Part shown: positions 1 through 7,954 of the stretch, in pieces
How positions within the stretch are numbered: the first letter of the stretch is position 1
How the letters are laid out: each line of letters opens with the position of its first letter
DNA from: Polyangiaceae bacterium
GTDB taxonomy: Bacteria; Myxococcota_A; Polyangia; Polyangiales; Polyangiaceae
Direction of reading: 5' to 3'
DNA: 64,000 nucleotides
NCBI GenBank assembly: GCA_016719945.1
Contig: JADJYE010000001.1
Span: 248,001-312,000 of the forward strand
Notes under the pieces: model-generated
What the model was told of the DNA's origin: nothing
Seen by the model: the letters and a program-made list of their open reading frames with translations, nothing else
Database searches by the model: none
Made by a program: the position numbers and the translations under genes

Positions 1-75
1 CATCGGCACCGCGAGGTAGGGCGCCGTCGGATCACACGTGGGCGGATAAACGAGCGCGATACGGCCGCCGGACAT
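1..75 (-). CDS. Start of a B12-binding/radical-SAM-like protein (partial)
   Basis: Only the first 25 codons lie in the window; the rest continues off the left edge. The ATG at 75 (minus strand) opens a peptide beginning MSGGRIALVYPPTCDPTAPY. The pattern 'RIALVYPP..DPTAPYLAVP' is typical of the N-terminal Rossmann-like cobalamin-binding domain of B12-dependent radical SAM proteins. The [4Fe-4S] Cys motif itself is outside the window, so the family call is inference from a short stretch. It lies upstream of the enoyl-CoA hydratase gene in the opposite sense of reading direction only by position: both are on the minus strand, with 44 nt between the hydratase stop and this start, so they may be co-transcribed. 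Confidence 0.5.
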   Translation of the reverse strand, partial: MSGGRIALVYPPTCDPTAPYLAVPM

Positions 76-119
76 CGCGGCGGACCCTAGCACAGCGACG
101 CCGGCGCGCTGCGGCCGCG

Positions 120-905
120 CTAGCGTCCCTGAAAGGTCGCGCTGCGCCGCTCGAGGAAGCTCTTGAAGCCCTCGGCGGCGTCCTCGCTGGCCATGACCTT
201 CGGCAGCAGCTCCCGTAGGGCAGCGATCGCCGCGCTGTCTCCGTGCTCGTGTGCGACCCGCGCGTTGGCGAGCGTCCCCTGCACACCGAGCGGCGCCTGC
301 GCTGCGATCAGCGCGGCGAGGGCCTTGGCGCGGTCTGCGGCTTGCCCCGGGGGCACCACCTCCTGGACGAGCCCGATCCGCAGCGCCTCGTTCGCCCCGA
401 ACTCCTCACCCGTGAGCAGGAAGCGCATCGCGTTCCCCCAGCCCAGCTTGGCCGGCGCGCGAAAGGTCGCGCCGCCGAAGGGCAGGATGCCGCGCCCGAT
501 CTCGAGCTGTCGAAAGCGGACATCGCTCGCCGCGACGACCACGTCCGCGGCGAGCGCGAGCTCGATCGAGAGGGTGAAGGCGATCCCTTGGACCGCCATC
601 ACCACCGGCTTCGGCACGGCAGGGGCCCACACGCCGAAGGGATCGTAGCGGCGCCCACCCGACAGCGCCGCGGGCCCGCGCTCCATCACCGCGGGGCCGA
701 CCTCGGCGAGATCGAGGCCGGCGGAGAAATGGGGGCCGTGCGCGAACAGGACGCCGGCGCGCAGGTCGGGGGTATCGCCCAGCATCTCGTAGGCCGCGGC
801 GAGCTCGTCGATGGTGGCCAGATCGAACGCGTTGCGCTTCTCGGCCCGGTGGATGCCGATCCACAGCACGTGACCTTCGCGCTCCACCGTGACTCGTTGG
901 CTCAT
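120..905 (-). CDS. Enoyl-CoA hydratase/isomerase (crotonase) family protein
   Basis: A 261-aa protein of normal crotonase length. It starts at ATG 905 (MSQRVTVEREGHVLWIGIHR); longer upstream extensions are low-complexity and unlikely to be coding. Crotonase landmarks are visible. The early 'RAEKRNAFD' segment is followed by 'HFSAGLDLAEV', the first oxyanion-hole loop (consensus SAGxDL). 'VMAVQGIAFTLSIELALAADVVVAA' is the second oxyanion loop/helix region, and 'FGGATFR' follows. The second loop lacks the GG(G) dipeptide usual in hydratases and has GIAFTLS instead, so the exact reaction (hydratase, isomerase or other acyl-CoA chemistry) is uncertain. The enzyme would act on acyl-CoA esters in the cytosol. 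It is transcribed towards a radical-SAM-like gene. Confidence 0.88.
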   Translation of the reverse strand: MSQRVTVEREGHVLWIGIHRAEKRNAFDLATIDELAAAYEMLGDTPDLRAGVLFAHGPHFSAGLDLAEVGPAVMERGPAALSGGRRYDPFGVWAPAVPKPVVMAVQGIAFTLSIELALAADVVVAASDVRFRQLEIGRGILPFGGATFRAPAKLGWGNAMRFLLTGEEFGANEALRIGLVQEVVPPGQAADRAKALAALIAAQAPLGVQGTLANARVAHEHGDSAAIAALRELLPKVMASEDAAEGFKSFLERRSATFQGR

Positions 906-1008
906 GAGCCACGCATCGAGGGGGCGCTCGGGGGCGTCAAGAGGCGCGCGGATGACGGAGCGGAGGCCGCGTGCGACCATCGCGGCCATGGCTCGTGGGG
1001 TCGAGGTG

Positions 1009-1722
1009 ATGAGGGGCGGCGGTCGCTGGGCGGCGGTCGTGCTCACGGTCGTCGGCTGTGCTCCTGCGCCGCCTCCGTCCGAGCGGCCGGAGGCGAGCGC
1101 TAGCGCCGCCGTGGCCCAGCTCGAGGTCGCCGCGACGAGCGCCGCTTCGGTCGCGCCGAGCGGCTCGGGGAGCGCGACACCGCTGCCGACCGCTATGGGG
1201 ACCGCCACCCCCATCGACGCGACCGTCGCGGAGCCCACGAAGGTCGAGCTCGACGCGGCCCTCGCTGCCTCGATCGTCGCGAAGGGAGGGACCACGACGA
1301 AATCGGGCGTCAAGATCCTCAGCGATTGCGTCAACCCCGGGCCCAACGCTGCGGCTCGCCGCGGGGCGCTCGGCGACGACCTCCCGAGCGGCCTGAGCGT
1401 CGATCTCGACGCAGACGGCGTGCCCGATCGGATGTTCATCGACGCCGCAGGCATGACCCTTAGCGTCGAGCTGTACGTCATGCGCGGGACGTGCGGCCAC
1501 CACGTCGGCTCGGCGAAGGTGAGGGGCGGCCTCGACGAGTCCGTGACGGAGGTGAAGAATGGCATGCGGCGCCTGCGCTTCGGCGGCGGTTGCCCGGTCG
1601 ACTGCTGCGAGACGAGCTTGACCTTCGACCTCGTGTGGGACGGCGCGCGCTACGCGACGCACAAGAAGCAGGTGACGCGCGACTGCAAGCGGGGCGCACC
1701 TTCCCGCTCAGGGAAGATCTGA
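1009..1722 (+). CDS. Putative lipoprotein, unknown function
   Basis: About 237 aa if started at ATG 1009 (MRGGGRWAAVVLTVVGC); an in-frame ATG at 988 adds seven residues. The N-terminus is a short basic stretch, a hydrophobic segment and a lipobox ending VVGC, so a lipidated surface or periplasmic protein is likely. The mature N-terminus is a Pro/Ser/Ala-rich linker (about residues 20-70). It is followed by a small domain with an Asp-rich 'DLDADGVPDRMFID' segment that resembles a calcium-binding thrombospondin-3/dockerin-type loop, and several Cys residues. No enzyme family is recognised. It is convergent with the next small lipoprotein gene, 12 nt apart. Confidence 0.65.
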   Translation: MRGGGRWAAVVLTVVGCAPAPPPSERPEASASAAVAQLEVAATSAASVAPSGSGSATPLPTAMGTATPIDATVAEPTKVELDAALAASIVAKGGTTTKSGVKILSDCVNPGPNAAARRGALGDDLPSGLSVDLDADGVPDRMFIDAAGMTLSVELYVMRGTCGHHVGSAKVRGGLDESVTEVKNGMRRLRFGGGCPVDCCETSLTFDLVWDGARYATHKKQVTRDCKRGAPSRSGKI

Positions 1723-1733
1723 GCAGCCGCGAC

Positions 1734-2096
1734 CTAACGCGCGGTGCAACGTTCGCTGTACGAGCCCATGCCGAGCGTGGCCTGGCCGAGCGCGAAGCCG
1801 AGCTCCTCGCAGGACAGGCTGTCGATCAGGGCCGTACAGGTCTTGGCTTCGTCGTAGGTGCGCTGCGAGGGCTTGGCGCCGCGGCCGCGGTCGCAGCTCG
1901 AGGTGCAGGTGGCGGCGTCCATGATGGGCGCACCGCATTTCGACTTGGTGGCCGAGGACATGCGGTCGCAAACGATGCCGCACCACTCGTTGTAGGGCAC
2001 CGGATCGGTGCCGCGCTTCACGGTGGCGCCGCTGCAGGCCACGACCCCAGCCAGCGCGACGAACGCGCCGACGTACCTCCCCGAGACCGTTTTCAT
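1734..2096 (-). CDS. Small Cys-rich putative lipoprotein
   Basis: A 120-aa protein with a signal peptide and lipobox (LAGVVAC at about residues 15-21). After the lipidation site there are seven further Cys (e.g. 'WCGIVCDRM', 'CTSSCDRG', 'SLSCEE'), suggesting a small disulfide-stabilised exported domain. Function is unknown; no homologous family is recognised by eye. Its start is 56 nt from the divergent pseudokinase gene. Confidence 0.6.
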   Translation of the reverse strand: MKTVSGRYVGAFVALAGVVACSGATVKRGTDPVPYNEWCGIVCDRMSSATKSKCGAPIMDAATCTSSCDRGRGAKPSQRTYDEAKTCTALIDSLSCEELGFALGQATLGMGSYSERCTAR

Positions 2097-2152
2097 CGCC
2101 GCAACATAGCGGCTCTCGGCTGCGCTGGTAAGCGCGCAGCGCCGCTGCCGTC

Positions 2153-4342
2153 GTGGCTGTCCTCGCGTACGCTCGGGTGATCGTGAGCGTGGAGCCGAGC
2201 GCTGGCACCGTCCTTGGAGGCGAGGTCCGGATCGTCAAGGACGCGGGGGACCACTACGAGGCCCAGCGGGTCCACGACGACAGCCGGTGCTTCGTGCGCT
2301 GGTTTCCGCTCGCCGCCGTGCCGGACGAGGCGCTGCTCGAGTCGCTCGCGGCGGACATCTCATATACCCAAGGTGGATTCTGCCCGGTCCTCGTGACTGG
2401 CTATGACGAGCCCACGGGCGGCTTCTACATCGGGTTCGCGCCCGCCAAAGGCAGCTCGCTCGCTGCCCTCGTGCACGAGCGGGGGGCGCTCGCTCCCGAG
2501 GTCGTCGCGGCGGTCGCTTGTCGCGTGGCCGACACGCTGCTCCGGGTCTACGAGCTCAGCCTCATCGAGCGGAACGAGGTCTTGGTGCACGGCGCGCTGA
2601 GGCCCGAGAGCGTCTTCGTCCTCGAGGGCGCAGAGACCACGCTGCTGACGGGCCTGGGCGAGGCGCGGCTCTTGCGCTTGGGTCCGCCCTGGAAGCGGCC
2701 GCCCGCCATGATCGTCCCGCCCCCGTGGGTGTACCCCGGGTGGGCCGCGCCGGAGCAGTTCCATGAGGACGGCGAGGTCGGCCCCGAGGCCGACGTCTTC
2801 ACCCTCGCGCTGCTCACGTTCTTCGCGCTGACCGGTCACTCCGTGTGGCCGGAGCGGCAGCGGCTCGGCGCCTTCCCTCGGGCCGGCGGGTCGTCGGCGC
2901 GGCGCGCGAGGTGCGCGCCGCCGAGCTGGGACTGGGTCACCCCCCCCCCCCCCCCCGTGATCACCCCAGAGCTGGGCAGGCTCCTGGCGGGCGCCATGCA
3001 CATCGACCCTGCAAAGCGGACGGGGCTGAGCGACCTGCGGCGCGAGCTGGGCGGCCTGTTCGGCATCGACGCGCCGAAAGCCCACGCGCCTTCGGCTTCG
3101 CCTTCGCCCGCGGCTGCGACGGCTCCCGCGCTGGCCGTCGGTGCGCTCGTGGGGGACCGCTATGAGCTGGCCCGTGCGGTCGGCGACGGGAAGTTCCTGG
3201 CCGTCGAGCGGGCGACCGAGCAGCCCTGCTTCCTGCAGCTGTTCGAGGCTCGCGCGAGCGACGCGACGAGAGCGGCCGCGCGGATCGAGGCCGCCAAGCG
3301 GATCGAGAGCGAGCACCTCGCCGTGTTGCTCGACGCCGGCGTCGACCGCGCGAGCGGCCGCCTCTTCGTCGTCACAGAGCGGCTCGGCCCGTCGCTCTGG
3401 GATCAGCTCGAGCGCTCGGGGCCGCTGCCGCTGCACGAGGTCCACGCGCTGCTCGTGCAGGTCGCTCACGGGCTGCAGGCAGCCCACGCGCTCGGCTTCG
3501 TCCACGGCCTGCTCGGCCCGCGAGAGATCCGGCGCGCGCCCGGCGATGGACCGCCGCGCTGGAAGGTCGCGGGGATCTCGAGTCGGGCGAGCCTGCTCTC
3601 GGGGCGCGAGGGCGCGAGCGTCGTGTCGCTCGGCTGGAGCGCCCCCGAGCTGCTGGCCGACGAGACGGCGACGCCGAAGGCGGACGTCTTCTCGCTCGCC
3701 CTCGTGGTGTTTTGCGCCGTCACCGGCGCGCAGCTGTTCGAGGGCGAGGGCCCTGAGGTCATGCGCAAGGTGCTGATCGAGCCGCTCCCGTCGCCGCGGT
3801 CCGTCGCGTCGTCACGCGGCCGGGCGCAGCTCAGCGTCGAGCTGGACCGCGCGTTGGCGCGCGCGATCCTCCGCACTCCGAGCGAGCGCTCCACCCTGGA
3901 AGACTTCTGCCGCGAAGCGCTCGCGGCGCTCGACCCCGACGAGGCGGCGATCCTGCGGCGGCGTGACGAGCTGATCGGGTCCGCCGATCCGGAGGCGATC
4001 GCGAGCAGGAGGCGTCGTCACGAGGCGATCGTGCGTGAGCTGCTCGGAGAGCCGCCCGAGCCCGGGGAAGGCTTGTCGCGCCCGTGCTTGACGGTGCTCG
4101 TCCCTGACTCGGAGCGCGTCCCCGGCTCGTCGCAGACGTGTCTGTCGATGGCGGTCCCCGGGCCGTGCCTGTCGATGGCGCGCCCGACGACCTGCCTCTC
4201 GGTCGGGCGCAGCCCCCAGGACTACGCGCGCGAGCGAGCGCTGCGCGCCGCGAGGCGCTGGAGGGAGCTCAGACCCTACCTGATCGGGTTAGGGGTCGGG
4301 CTGTCGCTCGCCGCGCTCGCTTGGCTCGCGCTGCGGGGATGA
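2153..4342 (+). CDS. Double pseudokinase-like membrane protein next to the T6SS spike operon
   Basis: About 729 aa (GTG start at 2153, or GTG 2177). Two Ser/Thr-kinase-like folds occur in tandem, at about residues 15-300 and 325-590. Each keeps the structural C-lobe pattern ('GWAAPEQF...EADVFTLALLTFFALTG' and 'GWSAPELL...KADVFSLALVVFCAVTG') but lacks catalytic residues. The HRD loops read VHGALRPES and VHGLLGPRE, the DFG positions read GLG and GIS, and the beta-3 lysines are replaced. Both are therefore predicted pseudokinases. The tail has four C-L-[ST]-[MV] repeats (about residues 640-690) and a C-terminal membrane anchor (about residues 705-727), putting the kinase folds in the cytosol. 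A 17-C homopolymer interrupts the end of the first domain. T6SS loci often carry kinase (PpkA) regulation; a scaffolding role here is inference. It converges on the needle gene. Confidence 0.72.
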   Translation: MAVLAYARVIVSVEPSAGTVLGGEVRIVKDAGDHYEAQRVHDDSRCFVRWFPLAAVPDEALLESLAADISYTQGGFCPVLVTGYDEPTGGFYIGFAPAKGSSLAALVHERGALAPEVVAAVACRVADTLLRVYELSLIERNEVLVHGALRPESVFVLEGAETTLLTGLGEARLLRLGPPWKRPPAMIVPPPWVYPGWAAPEQFHEDGEVGPEADVFTLALLTFFALTGHSVWPERQRLGAFPRAGGSSARRARCAPPSWDWVTPPPPPVITPELGRLLAGAMHIDPAKRTGLSDLRRELGGLFGIDAPKAHAPSASPSPAAATAPALAVGALVGDRYELARAVGDGKFLAVERATEQPCFLQLFEARASDATRAAARIEAAKRIESEHLAVLLDAGVDRASGRLFVVTERLGPSLWDQLERSGPLPLHEVHALLVQVAHGLQAAHALGFVHGLLGPREIRRAPGDGPPRWKVAGISSRASLLSGREGASVVSLGWSAPELLADETATPKADVFSLALVVFCAVTGAQLFEGEGPEVMRKVLIEPLPSPRSVASSRGRAQLSVELDRALARAILRTPSERSTLEDFCREALAALDPDEAAILRRRDELIGSADPEAIASRRRRHEAIVRELLGEPPEPGEGLSRPCLTVLVPDSERVPGSSQTCLSMAVPGPCLSMARPTTCLSVGRSPQDYARERALRAARRWRELRPYLIGLGVGLSLAALAWLALRG
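2940..2956. repeat. 17-bp poly-C tract inside the pseudokinase gene
   Basis: An uninterrupted run of 17 C encodes a run of five prolines after W-V-T. It is in frame as read. Its length and position inside a coding region make it a candidate slipped-strand (phase-variable) tract or a sequencing hot spot. Confidence 0.85.
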
Positions 4343-4367
4343 GGCGCGGGTCGGCCGAAGAGACCCC

Positions 4368-5992
4368 TCAGCCGAGGAGCACCTTCTTGCCTTTGATCTC
4401 GACGTTGCGCGTCGCCGTGACCTTCACCGTGTCGGTCTTCACCTCGTGTTTGTCGTCGGTGAGCTCGAGCGAGGAATTTTGCGTGACGGTGGTCTTGACC
4501 GACTTGTCGACGATCTTGATGACGCCGCAGTCCTTCTCGTTCACGGTCTTCTTGTACTCGTGCACGTTCGCGTGCTTGCCCATCGTCATGTAGGCGCTCT
4601 TCATGACGACGCCCATGCCCTTGCCCGAGCCCGCGCCGATGTACGCGCCCTTGTTTCCGTGGATGTAGGCGTCGGCGGTGGTGCTCGTGAGCTGGACGTC
4701 CTTTACGCCGCCGATCGTCACGCCAGCCGCCTCGCTGGTGATGGAGACGTCCTTCTTGGCGGTGACGCTCGCGCCCTTGAGGTCGCTCTGGATCTCGACG
4801 TCGCCGGCCAGCGCCTTCACCTCGGCGCCCAGCCCGCCCCAGATCGAAGAGCTCTTGTGGGCCTCCATGCTGCAGCTGAGGCCGTTGAGCGTGACCTTGC
4901 GGAAGCCGCTCACGTTCACTCCCGAGAACCCGCTCAGGTTGACCGAGCCATCGGCCGTGATGTTGACGTTCTTGTGGGCAGTGATGTCGACGTCCCCGAT
5001 CTTCTTCTCGGGGTCCGCCGAGCCGAATAGATCCTTGCACACGGCCGCGATCTCGGAGACGACGGCGATGATGTAGGGCGCGGAGGCGATGCCCTTCTTC
5101 AGCTTGCCCTGCGCCTTCTCGACCTTGGCCTTCGTCTTCTTGAACGCGAGCACGAGCTCGGTGATCGTCCTGACGTGGCCGAGCGTCTTGTTGATCGCCT
5201 CGGCGTTCTTGCGGATGGTGTATTCGGCGAGGGCCTTGGCGTCGTCGCTGGCGAAATTCTTCAGGAAGCTCCCGCCGTCGGCGGCGTAGCCCAGGGCGTC
5301 GCCGGCGGCCGAGCTGGCCATTCCAACGGGCTTGCTGGCGAGCCCTGCTGCCTCGGCGCTGACCAGGCCGATCGCCTGTACCGCGCTCCAGAAGCTAGCG
5401 TTCGGCTTGTTGTCAGTGCCGGCTTCGATCGAGACGTGACCTGGCGTAGAGACCGTGACGCCCGCGCCGCCGGTGATGCCGACCGTCATCGCCTTCGAGT
5501 CGATGCGCACGTCTTGCATCGCGGTGAGGGCCATGCCGCTGAAGGCCGACGTCATCGCCACCTGGAAGGCGGCGATGTGGTTCGAGTGTCCGGCCGTGGC
5601 GAGAGCGTACCCATAGGTCTCGCGGTTGGTTCCGAAGCAGGTTGTCGTCGCAGGCGCGCCCAGCGAGAGGGAGGTGTCCAAGCCGTCCCCGACCCACGCG
5701 TGGAAGTGGGTCTTGGTCCGCATCGCGATGCCGGGCTCGCCGTGGTCGGGGTGCGGGGCGCCGACGTTGATGCGCGCCTTCTCGTCGTACGGGACGTAGA
5801 TCGTGTACCGGTGCGGGCCGGCCGTGGGCTTCGCGGGCTCGGGGCGCGACGCGTCGTTGGGATCGAAGCCGGCGGGGGGTCGCTCAGGCTCGGGGCGAGG
5901 CAGCTCTCGAGCTCCGACAGGTCGAGCTGGCCAACGACCAGCTTGGAGCCGTCCGTGGACGAGGTGGCGACGGGGAAGGTCTCTTGGTCCAT
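4368..5992 (-). CDS. VgrG C-terminal needle (gp5/DUF2345-like beta-helix) encoded as a separate gene, with a frameshift
   Basis: The gene starts at ATG 5992 (MDQETFPVATSS), 11 nt after the vgrG stop. The frame breaks at a six-G run (5874-5879, + strand): one extra base restores a continuous protein of about 540 aa ending at 4368. After the break, 'GAPHPDHGEPGIAMRTKTHFHAWVG' resembles the segment that follows the OB fold in ordinary VgrG. Next come repeated short beta strands of V-x-I-x/N-x-T type ('DVDITAHKNVNITADGSVNLSG', 'DVSITSEAAGVTIGG'), as in the triple-stranded beta-helix of spike proteins. Unusually, an alanine- and lysine-rich helical block (about residues 210-330 of the restored protein) interrupts the beta repeats. 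It should sit under VgrG and in front of the Hcp tube. The frameshift may be an assembly error. Confidence 0.72.
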
Positions 5993-6003
5993 GGGGTCCT
6001 CGC

Positions 6004-7506
6004 TCAGGCGCGGTCTTCGAGCTCGACGCGGATGCCGCTCGCGGTCTGCAGCACCGATTGGGTGGCGTTCTTGGAGACCACCGGGGACGGGGTGACGGGG
6101 TTCGGCACCGCGCCCACGATCAGGGGGCGGTCCGGGTCGCCGTCGACGTGGGCGATCAGGACCTCGGTGCCCTTGTGCTGGGGCATGTGCTGGCCATACC
6201 CGGTGCCCGCGTACGACTGGGCCATACGGATCCACCGGGAAGAGGGCAGTCCCTTCTTCGTCCCGAGGTCGAACGGGAACTTTACCTTGTAGCGACCCTG
6301 GTCGTCGATCTGCGCGAAGTCGCCTGCGGTGTCTGCCTCGACGTGGGCGCTGATGACGCCTTCGATGCGCGGCCAGCTCGTCCGGCGCTGGGGGCGAAAC
6401 GGGACCCCTGCGGCGACGGCCGTGAGCTTCGCGCGGTATGAGCGCGGCGCCCCCAGGTCGTCGAAGTCTTCACGGGGGACGCGCGTGTCGATGCCTGCGC
6501 GGTGCTCGACGCGCGTGATCAGGTAAGCCCCGTCGTACGCGGCAAAATCGTGGTTCTCGAGCTCGAAGACGTGACCGACGCGGACCCGGGCGCAGTCGGT
6601 GATCGCGTTGAACACGCGGCGCTCGGCGTACAGCTCCTCGGAGCGCACACGCGCCCACTCGCCGCCCAATGCCTTGTCCCCGAAATGGAGACCATACTCG
6701 TACCACTGCCCGAAGCCGCCCTTGTCGACCTCCTGGGTCGAGACGAGCAGATCCATAGGGCGCTGATCGTTGTAGTCGACGAGCGTCACGCTGGACGCTA
6801 CGCGCTTGTGGCGCGCGTGGAAGGCCCACAGGCTCTCCTTGTCGTCGCCCTGGGCGAGGTTGTTGCGCTCGCGGTAGGGGATGCACTTGGGCTCGTCGAG
6901 CTGGCTCGCGTCCGCGATCGAGTCTGCGATGTGCAGGCTCACGCCCTCGGCCGTGTGGCGGAGCCAGTAGAAGAAGCCCTCCTTTTCGAGCCAGCGCTCG
7001 ATGAAGTGCCAGTCTGACTCGTTGTATTGGACGATATACTCGTGCTTGGGGCTCTTCTTCTCCTGGCTCACGTGGAAGGAAAAGGTCTTGTCCTTCACGA
7101 GCCCGTACGAAGTGAGGATCGCCTCGATCATCTCCGGGACGGTCGTCTCCTGGTAGATGGCCGAGCGGCGCCCCATCGCGAGCAGGTGGAGGTGGGAGAC
7201 GAAGTGGGCCTTGTAGAAGGTGCCTCGCCCCTTGGCGCCGCCCATGTGCTCGATCGACGCGAGGACGCCGTGGAAGAGGTCCGTCTTCTTGACGCCCAGG
7301 GCGATGACGCAGGGGTCGGCGACCAGCGCGGCGAGCTGCTCCTCCTCGAGAGGGTCGGCGCGCCGATAGAGCAACAGGTCGAACGCGAACAGGTCGCTCA
7401 CCTGCTCGCAGCCGTCGACGCCGATCAGCGCGAGCGGAGCAGGGTCGGCCTTCTGCGTCTTGGAGAAGAACCCGAGGTGAATGCCTTGTCGATCGTTCTC
7501 AGCCAT
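6004..7506 (-). CDS. vgrG: T6SS spike protein VgrG (gp27/gp44 and OB-fold part)
   Basis: 500 aa from ATG 7506 (MAENDRQGIHLGFF). The N-terminal half is the gp27/gp44-like hub ('VDGCEQVSDLFAFDLLL', 'YKAHFVSHLHLL', 'QYNESDWHFIERWLEKEGFFYWLRH'; the last is a hallmark VgrG motif). Residues about 370-480 form the gp5-like OB fold ('GRYKVKFPFDLGTKKGLPSSRWIRMAQ', 'GTEVLIAHVDGDPDRPLIVGAVPN'). The protein then stops after 'ATQSVLQTASGIRVELEDRA', exactly where most VgrGs run on into the DUF2345/needle region; that region is the next gene. It forms the puncturing trimer at the tip of the T6SS. Neighbours are the DUF4150 PAAR-like tip (10 nt upstream) and the needle (11 nt downstream). No sheath, baseplate or membrane-complex genes are in the window, so this is an orphan spike island. 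Confidence 0.92.
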   Translation of the reverse strand: MAENDRQGIHLGFFSKTQKADPAPLALIGVDGCEQVSDLFAFDLLLYRRADPLEEEQLAALVADPCVIALGVKKTDLFHGVLASIEHMGGAKGRGTFYKAHFVSHLHLLAMGRRSAIYQETTVPEMIEAILTSYGLVKDKTFSFHVSQEKKSPKHEYIVQYNESDWHFIERWLEKEGFFYWLRHTAEGVSLHIADSIADASQLDEPKCIPYRERNNLAQGDDKESLWAFHARHKRVASSVTLVDYNDQRPMDLLVSTQEVDKGGFGQWYEYGLHFGDKALGGEWARVRSEELYAERRVFNAITDCARVRVGHVFELENHDFAAYDGAYLITRVEHRAGIDTRVPREDFDDLGAPRSYRAKLTAVAAGVPFRPQRRTSWPRIEGVISAHVEADTAGDFAQIDDQGRYKVKFPFDLGTKKGLPSSRWIRMAQSYAGTGYGQHMPQHKGTEVLIAHVDGDPDRPLIVGAVPNPVTPSPVVSKNATQSVLQTASGIRVELEDRA

Positions 7507-7516
7507 GACGCGCTCC

Positions 7517-7954
7517 CTACTTCGCAACCAGCACGACCCGCTGCGACGGGACGCCGTGCTTGCCGACCGTGTTGCCGTCGTTGTGCTTCGTCGAGGCGGT
7601 GTGGAAGATGACGCCCTTGCCTTCCATCTTCACCTTGCTGCTATGGGAGCTAAACTCGCATTTGCCCATCTGCTTGCGGGACTTCATGCCCATCTTGCCC
7701 ATGGGCGTGGGCTGGTTGCAGCCCGGCTCGTCCCCCGTCGACTTCGGGATGAAGCTGCCCTCCACCAGGCACTTCTTGTTGCGGACCAGGACCTTCGTCG
7801 TGGTCTTCTTCGCGCCGGTGTGGCTCGCCATGTTCGGGTAAGGCAGGAGGATGCCAGGGGGCGGGGACGGGGCCGGCGGCGTCGGCGTCCAGCACTGGTC
7901 TGGAGCGAGGTTGACGGATTTTCCGCCTTCGGTCGTCGATTGGGGCAGGTGCAT
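7517..7954 (-). CDS. PAAR-like tip protein (DUF4150 domain)
   Basis: A 145-aa protein. The 'GILLPYPNMA' start, 'VLVRNKKCLVEGSFIPKSTGDEPG', 'MGKMGMKSRKQMGKCEFSSHSSKVKMEGKGVI' and 'THN/KHNDGNTVG' pattern match DUF4150, the PAAR-like family that caps VgrG spikes and carries effectors. It is all of the family's core length with no extra toxin domain, so any cargo must be a separate protein. Its ATG overlaps the pentapeptide gene stop by one base (TGATG), which implies translational coupling, and vgrG follows 10 nt later. Confidence 0.85.
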   Translation of the reverse strand: MHLPQSTTEGGKSVNLAPDQCWTPTPPAPSPPPGILLPYPNMASHTGAKKTTTKVLVRNKKCLVEGSFIPKSTGDEPGCNQPTPMGKMGMKSRKQMGKCEFSSHSSKVKMEGKGVIFHTASTKHNDGNTVGKHGVPSQRVVLVAK

